This document shows positions 1 to 9,927 of a DNA stretch of 64,000 bases, piece by piece. Source of the stretch: Lunularia cruciata (lineage: Eukaryota > Streptophyta > Marchantiopsida > Lunulariales > Lunulariaceae); NCBI GenBank assembly GCA_948567375.1, contig OX419755.1, positions 8,065,001-8,129,000 of the forward strand, given 5' to 3'. A model generated the notes under the pieces. That model was not told the DNA's origin and searched no databases. It worked only from the letters and a program-made list of their open reading frames with translations. Position 1 is the first letter of the stretch. Every line of letters starts with the position of its first letter. Made by a program: the position numbers and the translations under genes.

Positions 1-1010
1 GGAAGAAGAAGAAACTTAGTTTGTCTAAACTTGTAGGACCAAGAAAAAAAGGAGTGTACTATAGGATCAGAGGAGGACATGAGAGAGGAGGTTGTGGTTT
101 AGAACCAATTCCACTAAGCTCCATTAGAGAGGAAGAAGCCACCAAAGAGCCACAAGATTGAGCTGAGTGCTTGAATCCCCAAGAATTCTGGCCTTAAGTT
201 CTTGACAAGGCTAACGTCTTGCAACAAGAGAATGACCAGATAATTAATCATGCCAAAGAGGAGTATATTGAAATTCCAAATCTTGCACCAAGGCATGGAA
301 AGAAACTGGAGAGGAATCAACACCCTCAGTACTAGTGCTAGTTCAAGAGAGAACCAACTTTGTGATACATTTAATTGGAGTTGAGTACAAGCATAACAAG
401 AAGGAATCCAAAGAAAAATTTTGTGGCAAGTGCCAAGAGTTGGACAACACTTGAAATAAACTGAAGGAGGGCTATGATCAAGTTGCCACCTTAGAAGTTG
501 AATTGGAAGGCATATTGGAAAGAGGTGGCACTGCAACTAGATTGCTTGATTCAGGAATTGGATAAAGAAAAGACCAAGTAGGCAAAGAGTAGCCACTTGC
601 AAGAAGCATGGAAGGCAGAGTGGGTTACTTGGACTCAACACAAGGACAAAGACTAGCTCAAGACTATTCATCAGATAGAGGAGTCCCAAAATTTCTTCAT
701 TGAGAAGCTAAGGGAGGAAGTACAATATCAAGCATCTTAGATAAAACATCCTGAGCTAAACTTCAAGGTTGAAAGAGTAGAGAACCAGGCCTACAAGGAG
801 GATAAGATGAACTTCCTTATACTTGAACAAGAAGTTCACAAAAACTTGCCAAACTCTTTTGTTAGAAATAGGTAGATATCAAGGCCAAACTAATCAGTTA
901 GTTAGGTACCTTAAGGGAAATTATAGTCTATCAACCCCAGCAATTATAGCAGAAGGCACCTTGCCAAGAGGAAGTCCTTCAAAGGTGGTTGGCACTCTAA
1001 GTAAATAGTC
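1..1010 (+). pseudogene. Broken coiled-coil ORF of an unrecognised retroelement (left copy)
   Basis: No single frame is open, but all three plus frames in turn give charged, heptad-like protein rich in Glu, Lys and Gln. Examples are EELDKEKTK, HQIEESQNFFIEKLREEV and a Cys-Gln segment near 823-1008. The same series occurs at 20701-22440, so the protein-like signal predates the duplication. Its character (acidic stretch, then coiled coil, then a TATA-like box) resembles the C-terminal half of the ORF in elements B1 and B2, but I cannot show direct homology. I do not recognise a function; a structural role in a non-autonomous retroelement is a guess. Confidence 0.4.
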
Positions 1011-1317
1011 AGATACTTGGAGTTACATGTTAGTATCCACACTTGGAATTGTATCTACTTCACCAAGTGCAGTTGGAATTCTACAAGACTTTGGAGTTGT
1101 AGTTTAAAATTAGTGTAAGATAGGATCAAGATTAAAAACTTTGTTGAAACCATGTTAAGCACCTAATCATTTTGTAGACGAATAGGATAAGATAGGATTA
1201 GGTCCTTGAGCAAGTGATAAACAATCCAGATTAGGATTTTTAAGAGATACACTTGGTTATGCTTATTCATTTCCAACCTTTATCCTCATGAGAACAACCT
1301 ATTATTATTGACTATAC

Positions 1318-1325
1318 TATAAATA
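1318..1325 (+). promoter_or_regulatory. TATA-like box downstream of the coiled-coil ORF (left)
   Basis: TATAAATA lies about 300 bp after the coiled-coil ORF, in an A/T-rich stretch with no ORF (1011-1390). The box is kept in the right copy at 22721-22728. Its position fits an LTR U3 promoter, but no LTR boundary could be assigned. Confidence 0.35.
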
Positions 1326-1399
1326 GATTAACCTTAGGCTACCACAATATCACCAAAATGATTTGAAATGATCTATCTTTTCTCTATCAAAACATGGAT

Positions 1400-2168
1400 A
1401 TTGTAACCATGTTGCTTCTCCTTTAGGTGCTTGTGCTTGATATTTGGAAATTGAATTTGAATCAGATTTAGATTGATCCTTCTTGATGGAAGTCTCTTCC
1501 TCCATGCTTGTGTTCACACTTGAAGCTCTATGTTTTGAATCTGATTCCCAATAATCAGAAGATGGTGTGTCTGAATGCAAAGTGTTGTGTAATGTTAGTC
1601 ATAAGAATTATAATTTGATAGTTTGATGGCCCAATCCTCAAGTATCCTTTTTGCCGTCAATCAGTTGTGCATGCTGCTCTCAACCATGGCCTCCCAAGAA
1701 GCAAATCATAGCTTGAAACCTTAAAGAATTGGAAACTCATGAGATTTTGAACTCCAATACTTGAAACTACCACTTTATCCATCATCTCTATTGGTCAAAC
1801 TTGTTGCTTATTTTCCATGATCACCACAAATGTTGAAGGTCTAGAGGGTAACATACCCAACTTCTTCATCAAATTCTCTAACATTGCATTCACTATAGAT
1901 CCTCCATCCACAAGTGCATCTTTGATGTTATGACCATCCACTCTCACATCAATCTTAGAGGTATATTCACAAGCCTCCCATGGTGTTGGCATCCACCATC
2001 CCCATTGATAATGGAGCTTTCTAATTTTACTTTCTTCTTCCTCTTGCTCCTTCTTGAACTCAAACCACCTCCTAACTCTTTTCTCAAGGTAAGATTCAAA
2101 GCGATCAATTAACCCACTATGATGTTAGCCTTGTGACCACCAACATCCTCCAACACATTGTAATTTCA
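1400..2168 (-). pseudogene. Gypsy gag-pol spacer and aspartic protease fragment, minus strand (left)
   Basis: The minus strand encodes a protease-like segment with NVRVDGHNIKDALVDGGS-type sequence at 1992-1795, preceded by a Ser/Lys-rich spacer (1580-1350). The DGGS motif replaces the usual D-T/S-G and is shared by all three protease copies in the window, so it is normal for this lineage. The equivalent order is seen in element D (49944-49250). Here the fragment sits head to head with plus-strand RNase H starting near 2169. It is a remnant with no intact reading frame. Confidence 0.7.
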
Positions 2169-3110
2169 TTGTTGCTTTGAGATGACACAAATGCTTCCAA
2201 TGTAGCTATAGGATGCACTCTTAGTCAATTAGGCCAAGAGATGCATGATCCTCCAATATTTTATGCTAGTAGACAGATGGTTTTAGTAGAAAAGTACTAC
2301 TCAATCATAGAGAAAGAAGCAATGATCTTTGGTCTCAAGAAGTTTAGACACTACTTGATTGGAGGGAAATTCACCATTAAGGATAGGCTAGAGACAAAAC
2401 ATGCAAATTCTGATTCATTATTTATGGCCTATGATCATGATGGAGTTGAACCAATGGATAATTCCTTCCCAAATGAGGAGCTCATGACAATCTCAATCAC
2501 TCAAGAGGTTCCAATAGAGTACAAGGAGATTGTGGACTTTGTTACAAGAGGTACCTATCTAGAAGGTATGCATGCTAGAGAGAGGAAGGCCCTTGCAACA
2601 AGATCTAGACCTGATACAATGGTGGAGGATATTCCTTTTCACCAAGGAGTAGATGGTTTATTTAGAAGAGTAGTGGGTAAGGAAGAGTCTATCCTACTCA
2701 TAAAGGAGTTTCATGAAGGATTAGTGTGTGGGGGACACTTTGCAAAAAAATTGATTGCTTGTAAGATTTTAGATGCATGTTACCATTGGAGGGTGATTTT
2801 CAAGGATTATTTTGACTATTGCAAAACTTGTCATGTTTGTCAAGCTTTTTTTAGAAATTTTACTTCCACTTCCTCTCTTAGATCAATTCCATTGTTAGGA
2901 CCTTTTGGGGAACCTTTTAGGACTTTGTAGGTCCTCTCAATAAAAACCCAAGGAACAATTGGTACATTTTAGTGGTTAATGATTACCTTACCAAGTGGGT
3001 TGAGGCTATTCCATTGAGGGACAAGAATGAAGATGAAGTTGGTAGATTTCTTTATGAATGTATAAACACAAAGTTTGGGTGCACTTTGGAGTTGGTTTTT
3101 GATAGAGGAG
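2169..3110 (+). pseudogene. Ty3/gypsy RNase H and integrase fragment (left)
   Basis: A 229-codon open stretch (2241-2930) carries the RNase H C-terminal signature (YYSIIEKE, then LKKFRHYLIGG). It jumps directly to the RNase H-integrase linker and then shows the integrase zinc-binding region (GGHFAKK, YCKTCHVCQ) and the start of the core (NDYLTKW, GRFLYECINTKFG). Compared with the copy in D (48018-47683), about 35 residues are missing between LIGG and the linker. The right copy at 23505 shares this deletion. The frame is lost after 2930 and homology ends at 3110, at the deletion breakpoint of the left duplicate. Confidence 0.85.
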
Positions 3111-3439
3111 TTGGGGAATGTCTACATTTTTGCTCATAAGCTTCAAGGTGGAGTTTTGGGGGGTCCATTTGTCAAAAATCAAAAAGACTAATGGACAAAT
3201 GTGCAAGAGATTGGGTCCCAAGAGAGAAATCAATAGTTTTTTGATAATCAAAGGAGTTTGGGGAGGTCATCCAACGAGTAGAGACCATGGTTGAAAAGAG
3301 GGGAGGACAGGCTACAATTTGAAGATAAAAATCACACAATTTGAGCTGATTATAGGAGGGATATGATCAATTGAATCAGGGGGGTAAAATTCATACCCAA
3401 GAGCACAAAGTAGGCCATTGAGAGAGCTTCTTGAGACAC
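3111..3439. other. Unmatched filler at the deletion breakpoint
   Basis: This stretch separates gypsy integrase (ending 3110) from the element D leader homology (starting 3440). I found no counterpart elsewhere in the window and no convincing ORF. It replaces about 27.5 kb present in the right copy. Confidence 0.55.
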
Positions 3440-3850
3440 AATGTCACTGAAATCTCTCAACTTGTATGTCACAATTCTCAAAAAAATTTCATACTTTATC
3501 ACAACTCCAATTCGTCCTCCTTTGCAAAATTTCATTCTTTTCATGAGGCCATTTGGCCTATGCATCTTTCTATTCAACGTATATATTTCAGATTTGATCT
3601 GAAAACCACCCCCCTCACTTTAAAAACTTATCACTCTTTGTAAAAGAATGATCTCTCTCTAATTTTTATGTTAATAGGTAAGATACAACGCATTGAATTT
3701 TTTTTTAAAACTTCTAACCCAATACGCATAGTAGTTCTCACAATAATTTCAAGTGTGATAACTGAAAGATCACCCAAAATATCATGTGTAGAAATTTCAA
3801 TTCCAGATCTTAAACTTGAGATTTTGCCCAAAATCATTCAACTTCTTCAA
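3440..3850 (-). repeat. Leader (5' untranslated) remnant of element D, left copy
   Basis: It matches 51919-52330, the untranslated stretch between the 5' LTR and gag of the minus-strand gypsy element D. Short ORFs exist on both strands but are not conserved between the two copies. The sequence jumps from here into an LTR-A remnant at 3863, so the D LTR end was deleted in the left copy. Confidence 0.7.
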
Positions 3851-3862
3851 CCCTCATGGACT

Positions 3863-3977
3863 AAAGTAAGGTCCTTACTATCTTAGCTATGACTAACTTT
3901 AGCTTATCATGACTAATATAGAACCATATTTTTATCTCTTTATAAATAATATCTCTCAAGTACTTATAATACCATTT
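3863..3977 (-). repeat. LTR-A fragment (D 5' LTR remnant, left copy)
   Basis: It matches about 53034-53150 of the D 5' LTR in the same orientation. Its outer end is truncated: the sequence runs straight into E integrase at 3978 without the terminal TGTAACACCC. Its presence shows that D was already inserted in E before the duplication. Confidence 0.75.
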
Positions 3978-4163
3978 CAAGTTTTGTGTGACAAGGTTTT
4001 TATTGATCATTGTACTACCTCTCAAGATCATCTTAAGGCCAATTGCTTAGCAAAGAGAGTGGTTCAAATGGTGAAGAGAGGATTGCAAAAGCATGGTAAA
4101 GAGGTTCTTCAAGTGAAACAGGCCTTTTGTGTGAATGAACCACCAACATCAAGAGCTTATTAG
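3978..4163 (+). pseudogene. Gypsy element E integrase core fragment (left)
   Basis: It encodes FQVLCDKVFIDHCTTSQDH, then LAKRVVQMVKRGLQKHGKEV, a gypsy integrase core continuing toward the catalytic Glu helix. The right copy (53189-53400) has the same sequence and joins E upstream at 35304. The homology to the family stops near 4163, after which I see no integrase. Confidence 0.65.
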
Positions 4164-4319
4164 ATCTTTTATGAGAGTGGTAGTTAGTGTCTCTTTTCCT
4201 TGGAGATATTATTGGACCACAGACATTTGAGTGTGTGATAATGGATTTGGCACATAGATAGATGGCTTTGCCATTCTTGTGTGGAGGGGTTGGCTTGCTA
4301 TCTATGGAGTAGATGGCAC

Positions 4320-4800
4320 CTATAGCATTTTTAGGTAGTTGGGCTTTCTTGGCACCCCTACTTTCCTCTCATTTTGTGGTTGTTGATATGCTGGTTTTGG
4401 AGACTTATGTGACAGAGGTGGAGGAGGGATCCTTTTCTCTTCAGATGTTATTGTGGTAGACAAGAGATGATCTATTCCCATGGGCATGAGAGGACTTTCA
4501 ATCGTTTCCTTCACTATTATCAGATTGGACTAGAGGTTTCCAGTCTTCCTTGACAAAACAGCAATAGTGTGAGCATACGCTACATTCTCTCTTACTTGAT
4601 TCATCCATTGCTCAGCCCATTCGAGCACATCTTTGCTCTTGCTTTAGCAATGGTGCAGGCTCTTGGATTCTAGCTTGACCATACATTAGGGCATTTTGAC
4701 TCGCACTAGTTACTATCTCTACAACAATGAGGTTTTGCCTAGGTTTGGTCCACCCATTTTCACTTCATTACTCACTTGTGAGCGTGGTTCTACACTAGAT
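4320..4800 (-). pseudogene. Unrecognised degenerate ORF with Pro-rich tail (left)
   Basis: On the minus strand, one frame from about 4800 to 4320 reads as a charged helical segment (SKSKDVLEWAEQWMNQVREN) followed by a Ser/Pro/Lys-rich tail (RIPPPPLSHKSPKPAYQQ), with a few stops. The same frame is readable in the right copy (53548-54010), with some different stops. It could be part of a gag-like or coiled-coil retroelement ORF. I do not recognise the family. Confidence 0.35.
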
Positions 4801-4814
4801 GTAACATCAGTTCA

Positions 4815-5470
4815 TATGACATAGTGTCCTTTTGGAGGATAGAGGATAACCACCCTTGATGCTATTAGGACATAGTGTTTTCTATGCCATGAGAGAGTGG
4901 ATACTTGGCTTGGGAGGAGCATTTGTATGGTTTGTAGACAACACTTGTCAAGGTAGACTTGTATTTGGTCCAAGATGATCAGGTGATAGTAGTTGATGTT
5001 GTGGTTATAGATCCTATGCAAGATACAATTTTGGAGGGAGGATGTACCCATCCCCTAGGATAGGTGGCAAGTGCAGTAGCAAGTTGCAAGGTCTCCAAGT
5101 ATAGGTGCATGCAACAAGGTCACCTCTTTGTTCCTCCAGCCTTGGAGTTATATGGAGTGATGGACACAGCATTTGAACACATTTGTATAGGAGTACATGA
5201 GAGCTTATCATGTTAGGCGCCAGGGGGTACCACTCTTACTCTCATAATTTGTAGCATATTTTAGATAGTGTGTGTCCATTGCTCTATAGAGGGTAGTGGC
5301 TGGTGCAATTCATAGGAGAGCAATCACACAAGATTGCTTCTTTGGATGCTCCAAATGTTTGTAGACTATACGACTTGCATAGCTTGGATATCTTTGGTGT
5401 TGTAGGGCAGATTTCCCATATAGACTCTATTTTTGTGTTTTCTACACGGTTGCCCTTTTTCTATTTTTTA
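4815..5470 (+). pseudogene. LINE-like reverse transcriptase C-terminal fragment (left)
   Basis: The plus strand encodes DDQVIVVDVVVIDPMQDTIL, then SAVASCKVSKYRCMQQGHLFVPPALELYG, and after frameshifts an ALQR..RAI..GDAS segment and an LHSLDIFGVVGQI-like segment. This order resembles the C-terminal region of plant LINE-type polymerase proteins as I remember them. The assignment rests on memory, not a search. The right copy (54030-54710) is less broken. No RT catalytic motif is visible upstream. Confidence 0.4.
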
Positions 5471-5639
5471 TAGAGAGCCATACTGGATGTTTATATCCTC
5501 TTCTGGTAGTGGTTCTTGCTCAAGAGGTTAAAGAAGCAAGAATAGACAACTTTTGATATTGTGATACTTTGGCTTCACTTTTAGTCATTTCCAATCTGAA
5601 TCCTTACAAGAATGACCTATTCTTACCATTTATACTATT

Positions 5640-6560
5640 AGTATGTTGACATTGGGTTGTCATAGTATTCTCCCTCTTTGTAGCCTTTGGTGTAGCCAAT
5701 TCTTCATCTACAAGCACAAACAGTCTTGTCTTGGATAAATGGCATCAGCACTTCTGTACTTGGCAATCAACTTTTGTCCTTCAAGTTGGTCATCAAAATA
5801 AATTGTAGGATGAAAGTGAGTAGGGAACCTCTTCCTTTCCTCTTGGATCAAGAGATTGGTTCCCATGTAGTAATGTATGGCAAATGGAGCAGGGTATGTA
5901 GCACCTTTTTCCTCTTCAAAGTCTATATGCAAGGTCTTAATCTATCATTGAAATATGTTTGCCCCATCTATTGGCTTGTCTTGAGAACATGTTATTGAAA
6001 AATACAACCTTGCTATTGGTCACATTGGTAGTGATTTTGGATTTAACAGTTTCATAACTACCTTTACTATGGCTCTTCTTGTCTGTTCTTTGTAATTGGC
6101 TACCTTCCACCACTTATTCTTTGACCTCTTGTCATTAAAAGTGGCCTTGATCTTGGCCATCAGCTCCTTGTCAGCAAAATTTGAGTCCAAAGTCCTTCCT
6201 CCTACCACCCCTACATCCATGTTGAGTACCAATTGCCAATTGTCCATCGTCCCATTGTGAGGATTACCTCTCATTCTCCCTAGTGTCTTCTCTTTCTTCC
6301 TCCTCATCTCATGTATTATGGTAAAGTTGGTCAATTCCCAATTCTAGAGAAAGAACCCCAAGTGTTTGTTTTGGATCATTGTAGTTCTATAGTGAATTGC
6401 CCATTTTTTCACTACAAGAGACCTAAGGGTGGCCTGTGGAATCTTTCTATATGCTTTAGGTGCAATCACCATTGTTCTGGATGGTAGGAAGAAGGCAAAA
6501 CTATGGTTGGATCTACTCTGAGTACAGTGCATCACTACACATGCTACCTCGATCAACATG
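5640..6560 (-). pseudogene. Divergent member of the B-element ORF family (left)
   Basis: Minus-strand protein: a basic N-terminus, NWELTNFTIIHEMRRKKEK, then WQLVLN, FADKELMAKIKATFNDKR, VANYKEQTRRAIVKVVMKL, VVFF.NMFSRQANRW, and after a frame loss FAIHYYMGTNLLIQEERKRF with FHPTIYFDDQLEG and IAKYRSAD. Each block has a counterpart in the same order in element B1 (NWNVSF, WRLVLE, FSSKRTKN, VKSYKDPVKRGIV, VFFHKLFSREPINW, AAHFYLGLNLL, LHFHPDL, ILQIRSTDEYY). The coiled-coil C-terminus of B is not found here. Function unknown. Pieces 6334-6020 and 5932-5708 share one frame; the rest is frameshifted. Confidence 0.6.
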
Positions 6561-7239
6561 CAATGGACTCTCTCTTGGTTCTTGTCAAAGTGTAGATTCT
6601 AATCAATCAGCTATGCAAGTAAGTGACTCTGCAAAAAGTGCGCCTATTGGCCAAACTCCTCAATTTATAGCCCAGATCCTTGTGTGTTCTTCAGCCTTTC
6701 TGCGGTTAAGGAGCAGGTGGGCAATCACCATCTTCACATGCAAAGGCATCAGTCTTCCACATGCAAAAGATTCTCCACAAGTCACTTCCCATGTACTAAG
6801 CTTGCACACCAGGTGCTAACAGTTATCTCTGGTGTAACAACCCTCTGCAACAATTCCTACTTGAGATGGCAGTGCATTCAAATCATGGCACTGATTGTGT
6901 GGGGTACTTGGTACTTGGGCTTTGTAAGTGCTCAACCAGTAAGCACTCCACAGGCTAGTACTTCAACCCATAGGAAACTATGAGTTGAAGTTGATATTTT
7001 CAACTAATTGATGCTAAAAACCCTTCAGCTTGAAAATATCAACTTCAACTTATTGGAAACTTACTTCCTACTTTGTGCACTAATATTTCTCAACCTTTAT
7101 TAGGAAAAATGGTCAGTCAACCATGGAATTCAGAAATTCAGTTAATTAGATGAGGCTATAAGTAGTACATCTCATCCGGAAATACAGCAAAGAAAAATTA
7201 CAAGGGTAAAATATCTAGTTAAATATTTTCAAGTTGAAG
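6561..7239. other. Stretch without a recognised gene, with one hairpin
   Basis: Plus-strand ORFs here do not align residue by residue with the right copy and look like chance. The stretch probably holds the 5' flank of the minus-strand ORF and, from about 7127, copia sequence that is deleted in the right copy (right 56375 joins directly to the equivalent of 7338). Confidence 0.4.
6984..7049. repeat. Perfect 20-bp inverted repeat
   Basis: Arms 6984-7003 and 7030-7049 are exact reverse complements around a 26-nt loop. The right copy (about 56238-56310) keeps the hairpin with mismatches. A neighbouring shorter palindrome (CTTCAACCCATA type) is visible in the right copy. It may be the terminal structure of a small element; no TSD was found. 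Confidence 0.6.
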
Positions 7240-8789
7240 ATTTTTTAGCATAACACAATGCATATATAGCAAAAGCTACAGAAGACCAAGAACCAATTTC
7301 TCTTGAGAACTTGATGCATCATACAGATTGGGTGCAAGTCATGGAGCTTGAATTTCATCACTAAATCACCAAAAAACATGGGGGTTGGTGGATTCACTAC
7401 TTGGTAAGCAGGCAATTCACTGCATGTGGATTTTAAGATTGAGAGAAATTCTGATTTTTTTGTGAGTAGGTACAATGCAAGACTTGTGGCCAAGGGCTGT
7501 CCAAATTAATATGGAATTGTTTTTTATGAGACATCAACCCTATTGCCATTTATTTCACTCTCTTAGTATTGGCCGTTTAAATAAGTTGAAGCTTTATCAG
7601 ATGGAATTTAATAAAACCTTCCAAAACAAAGATTTGGAGAGGGAGGTCTACATTATCCAACCACCTGGATATGAAGATCAAAGATATCCAAACAAATTTT
7701 GTTTATTGAAAGACTCTCGCTGTGGACTTAAGCAAGCTCCATGAGCTTGGAATGCCAAGATAAACTCATATCCTTTACACATTGGATATAGAGTGTGCGT
7801 TCAGATTCTTTGATGTACAGATTACAAGCTGGTGATAAAATGGTTAAATTACTCATCTGTTGATGATATGATTATCATCAGTAACTATCAAGATCTAATT
7901 AAGCAAATACAAGATCAGTTGAAGGGGAGTTAGGCATGAAGGACTTGGAAGAACTCAAATACTTTTGGGGCATTGAGTTTATTCAGGACTGCAATGACCT
8001 TTGGTTAATTCAACATCAATATTTATTCTCTGGAGAAGTTGGAGAAGCTTGGTATAATGGCATGTAAGCCTATTTGTACTCCTCTCCCAACTTCATTTAA
8101 GTTAAGTGCAGAAGATGGTTAGTCGTTGGCTGATCCAAATATATACAGGCAGATAGTTGGAAGTTTGATTTATGTGACTCTTACAAGGCCAGATCTAAGC
8201 TATGGTGTTGGACTAGTGAGTCTATTTGTACAAGCACCAAGGAAGTCATATCTTGACATGATTAGAATTTTTTTGCATTATGTGAAGTTTATCATCCAAT
8301 TTCATCTTCACTGTTTATCTGGTGGATTACCCGTTCTTGACTGATGTGGACTCCGTAGGAAGTGGAGAATATCTCAGATCAGCATCAAGTTATGTTTTTA
8401 ATCTTGAAAGTTCTGCACTTAGTTCGTCACCAAAGAAGCAATCTACTGCTGCTTTATCATCAATAGAACCAGAATATGGAGGTGCCACTAATATTATGTG
8501 TGAATCAATTTGGTTTAAAACCATTACAAGATATAGCATATGCATTTTTCCCTCTTATAATCTTATTATAAACACTGCAACTAATCCAATATTTCATGCC
8601 AGGCCCAAACATACCGAGGTGCATTATCATTTCAGTAGAGAGAAGGTATTGGCTGGAGAAATAGATCTGGCGTATTTTTTCACATGAGCAAGTAGTTGAT
8701 ATTTTAACCAAAGCTTTAGCTAGAGATAAATTTGAATAATTCAGATTTCATAAAGGCATCCAAGATATTGACATTAGCATGAAGGGGAA
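7240..8789 (+). pseudogene. Ty1/copia pol remnant: RT and RNase H (left)
   Basis: Order fits Ty1/copia. RT start: FKIERNS..FVSRYNARLVAKGC near 7430-7495. Then KLYQMEF..F.NKDLEREVYIIQPPGY (7590-7670), LKDSRCGLKQAP (7710-7742), VDDMIIISN near 7863, and DLEELKYF.GIEF (7935-7985). RNase H region: DPNIYRQIVGSLIYVTLTRPDLSY (8126-8200), KKQSTAALSSIEPEY (8430-8475), HTEVHYHFSREKV (8615-8650) and a final ILTKALARDKF. There are several frameshifts and stops. A purine tract (8781-8789) precedes a TGTTGATAGAG terminus at 8790. No gag or integrase is present. Confidence 0.85.
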
Positions 8790-8854
8790 TGTTGATAGAG
8801 TATCACAAGCTAATATTCCTAGTTGCTAGTGTACACAAGAAATTTTAGTCCCCA
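8790..8854 (+). repeat. Candidate 65-bp copia 3' LTR (left)
   Basis: It starts TGTTGATAGAG right after the purine tract and ends CCCCA. The reversed copia copy has a 65-bp stretch with the same ends (15854-15790), and there the next base belongs to unrelated repeat G, which supports the boundary. No 5' LTR was found, so the length is provisional. Confidence 0.4.
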
Positions 8855-9519
8855 TTTTTCGCTGATCACCATTTCAAATTTATGGTGAAGAGTGACTCAA
8901 CATACTTCTATACATTCTCGTCCAATAAATAAATAAATGAACACGACTTGTGCCCTGGAAAATTTTGCCATTCTTCGGTGAACTTTGGCGTCTCCATTCC
9001 CATTTTTCACTTCGTAATATAATAATGCCATCTTCTACTACAAATAGCTGCGGCAAATTACATAATGACAGGTGACAGATGAAATCCCCAGCCGCCGAAG
9101 GTCTGCATCTGTCCGGGGATTCCTCTTGTCATTTTGTACTTATGGAATAGAAAAGCATTCCAGATCTGCAATGATTCCGGTGCGTCGACCATAAGAGTTC
9201 AGGACATCGGAATTCAACACGTGGTAGCGGTATGAGGAAAGCTTGTTCAGATTCAAAACGAGATCACTTTGTCTAGCACTGCTATTACAAAGGTCGTGAT
9301 ATCGTTCCCGCAAGTTTAGAGGTAGTATCCATTCATAGAAGTTGCAAGGATGAATGTTTCACTAAGTCACTAAACCCGGCTCATAGAGCCTTCCAACATT
9401 AAACAGGGCGAGGGCTGTCTACGAACCGACAATTGGACAGATAATCATTAGGAAATGATCTAGACGAATAAATTATCAAACGATGATTGCATCTCAAGAC
9501 ACGAATAAAAGAACTATGA
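8855..9519. other. Low-repeat segment nearly identical between duplicates
   Basis: There is no recognised ORF. From about 8978 to 9630 I found no difference from the right copy (58166-58816), although the flanking E and copia DNA differs by several percent. It is CpG-richer than the retroelement DNA. Confidence 0.6.
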
Positions 9520-9927
9520 AATGTCGTCAGTCAGATTCACGTGGCCTCACCGACGAATGATGACCCGTCGTAACCGTGCTGTTTCAATTGAGCCTGGCAT
9601 GTCTTCCCACTTTCCTGTCCTTCCGGACGGGTCTTAATTTGTGTTTGCTCCAAAAGGCTATTGTCATCGAAGACAATTACCGACGCATCTCCATCTAATT
9701 GACCTCGACGTACATGTCGCTGCTGTTGCGAGTTCGCAGTAGTATTGAGTCTTCATGACGATGAGTTACTCGCAGAAGGATTCGAATTGCCGCGCTCTTT
9801 CTCCCTCCCCCGAGGACGACGAATGCAAAAACTCTGGAACATGTCACACCGCGTACCTTGTACTTGACCTTAAGACCCTTAGGTCCCTTATTCTCTTAGT
9901 TCCTTGTCATAGAGTTCAAAGAGGTTG
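9520..9927 (+). pseudogene. Possible protein-coding remnant of unknown family (left)
   Basis: It is the counterpart of 58712-59121. It encodes an N-terminal basic stretch, FPVLPDGS, then THLHLIDLDVHVAAVASS, and in the next frame a segment ending LDLKTLRSLILLVP. The left copy has a stop (TAA where the right has TAC) inside the DGSYF-like stretch, plus several substitutions. Whether this was ever a gene is open; the codon-like composition and shared reading are the only evidence. Confidence 0.3.

Noticed and set aside
3431-3886. Short ORFs on both strands in the D leader
   Set aside because: The right copy (51919-52330) does not keep the frames, and they lie in untranslated leader sequence.
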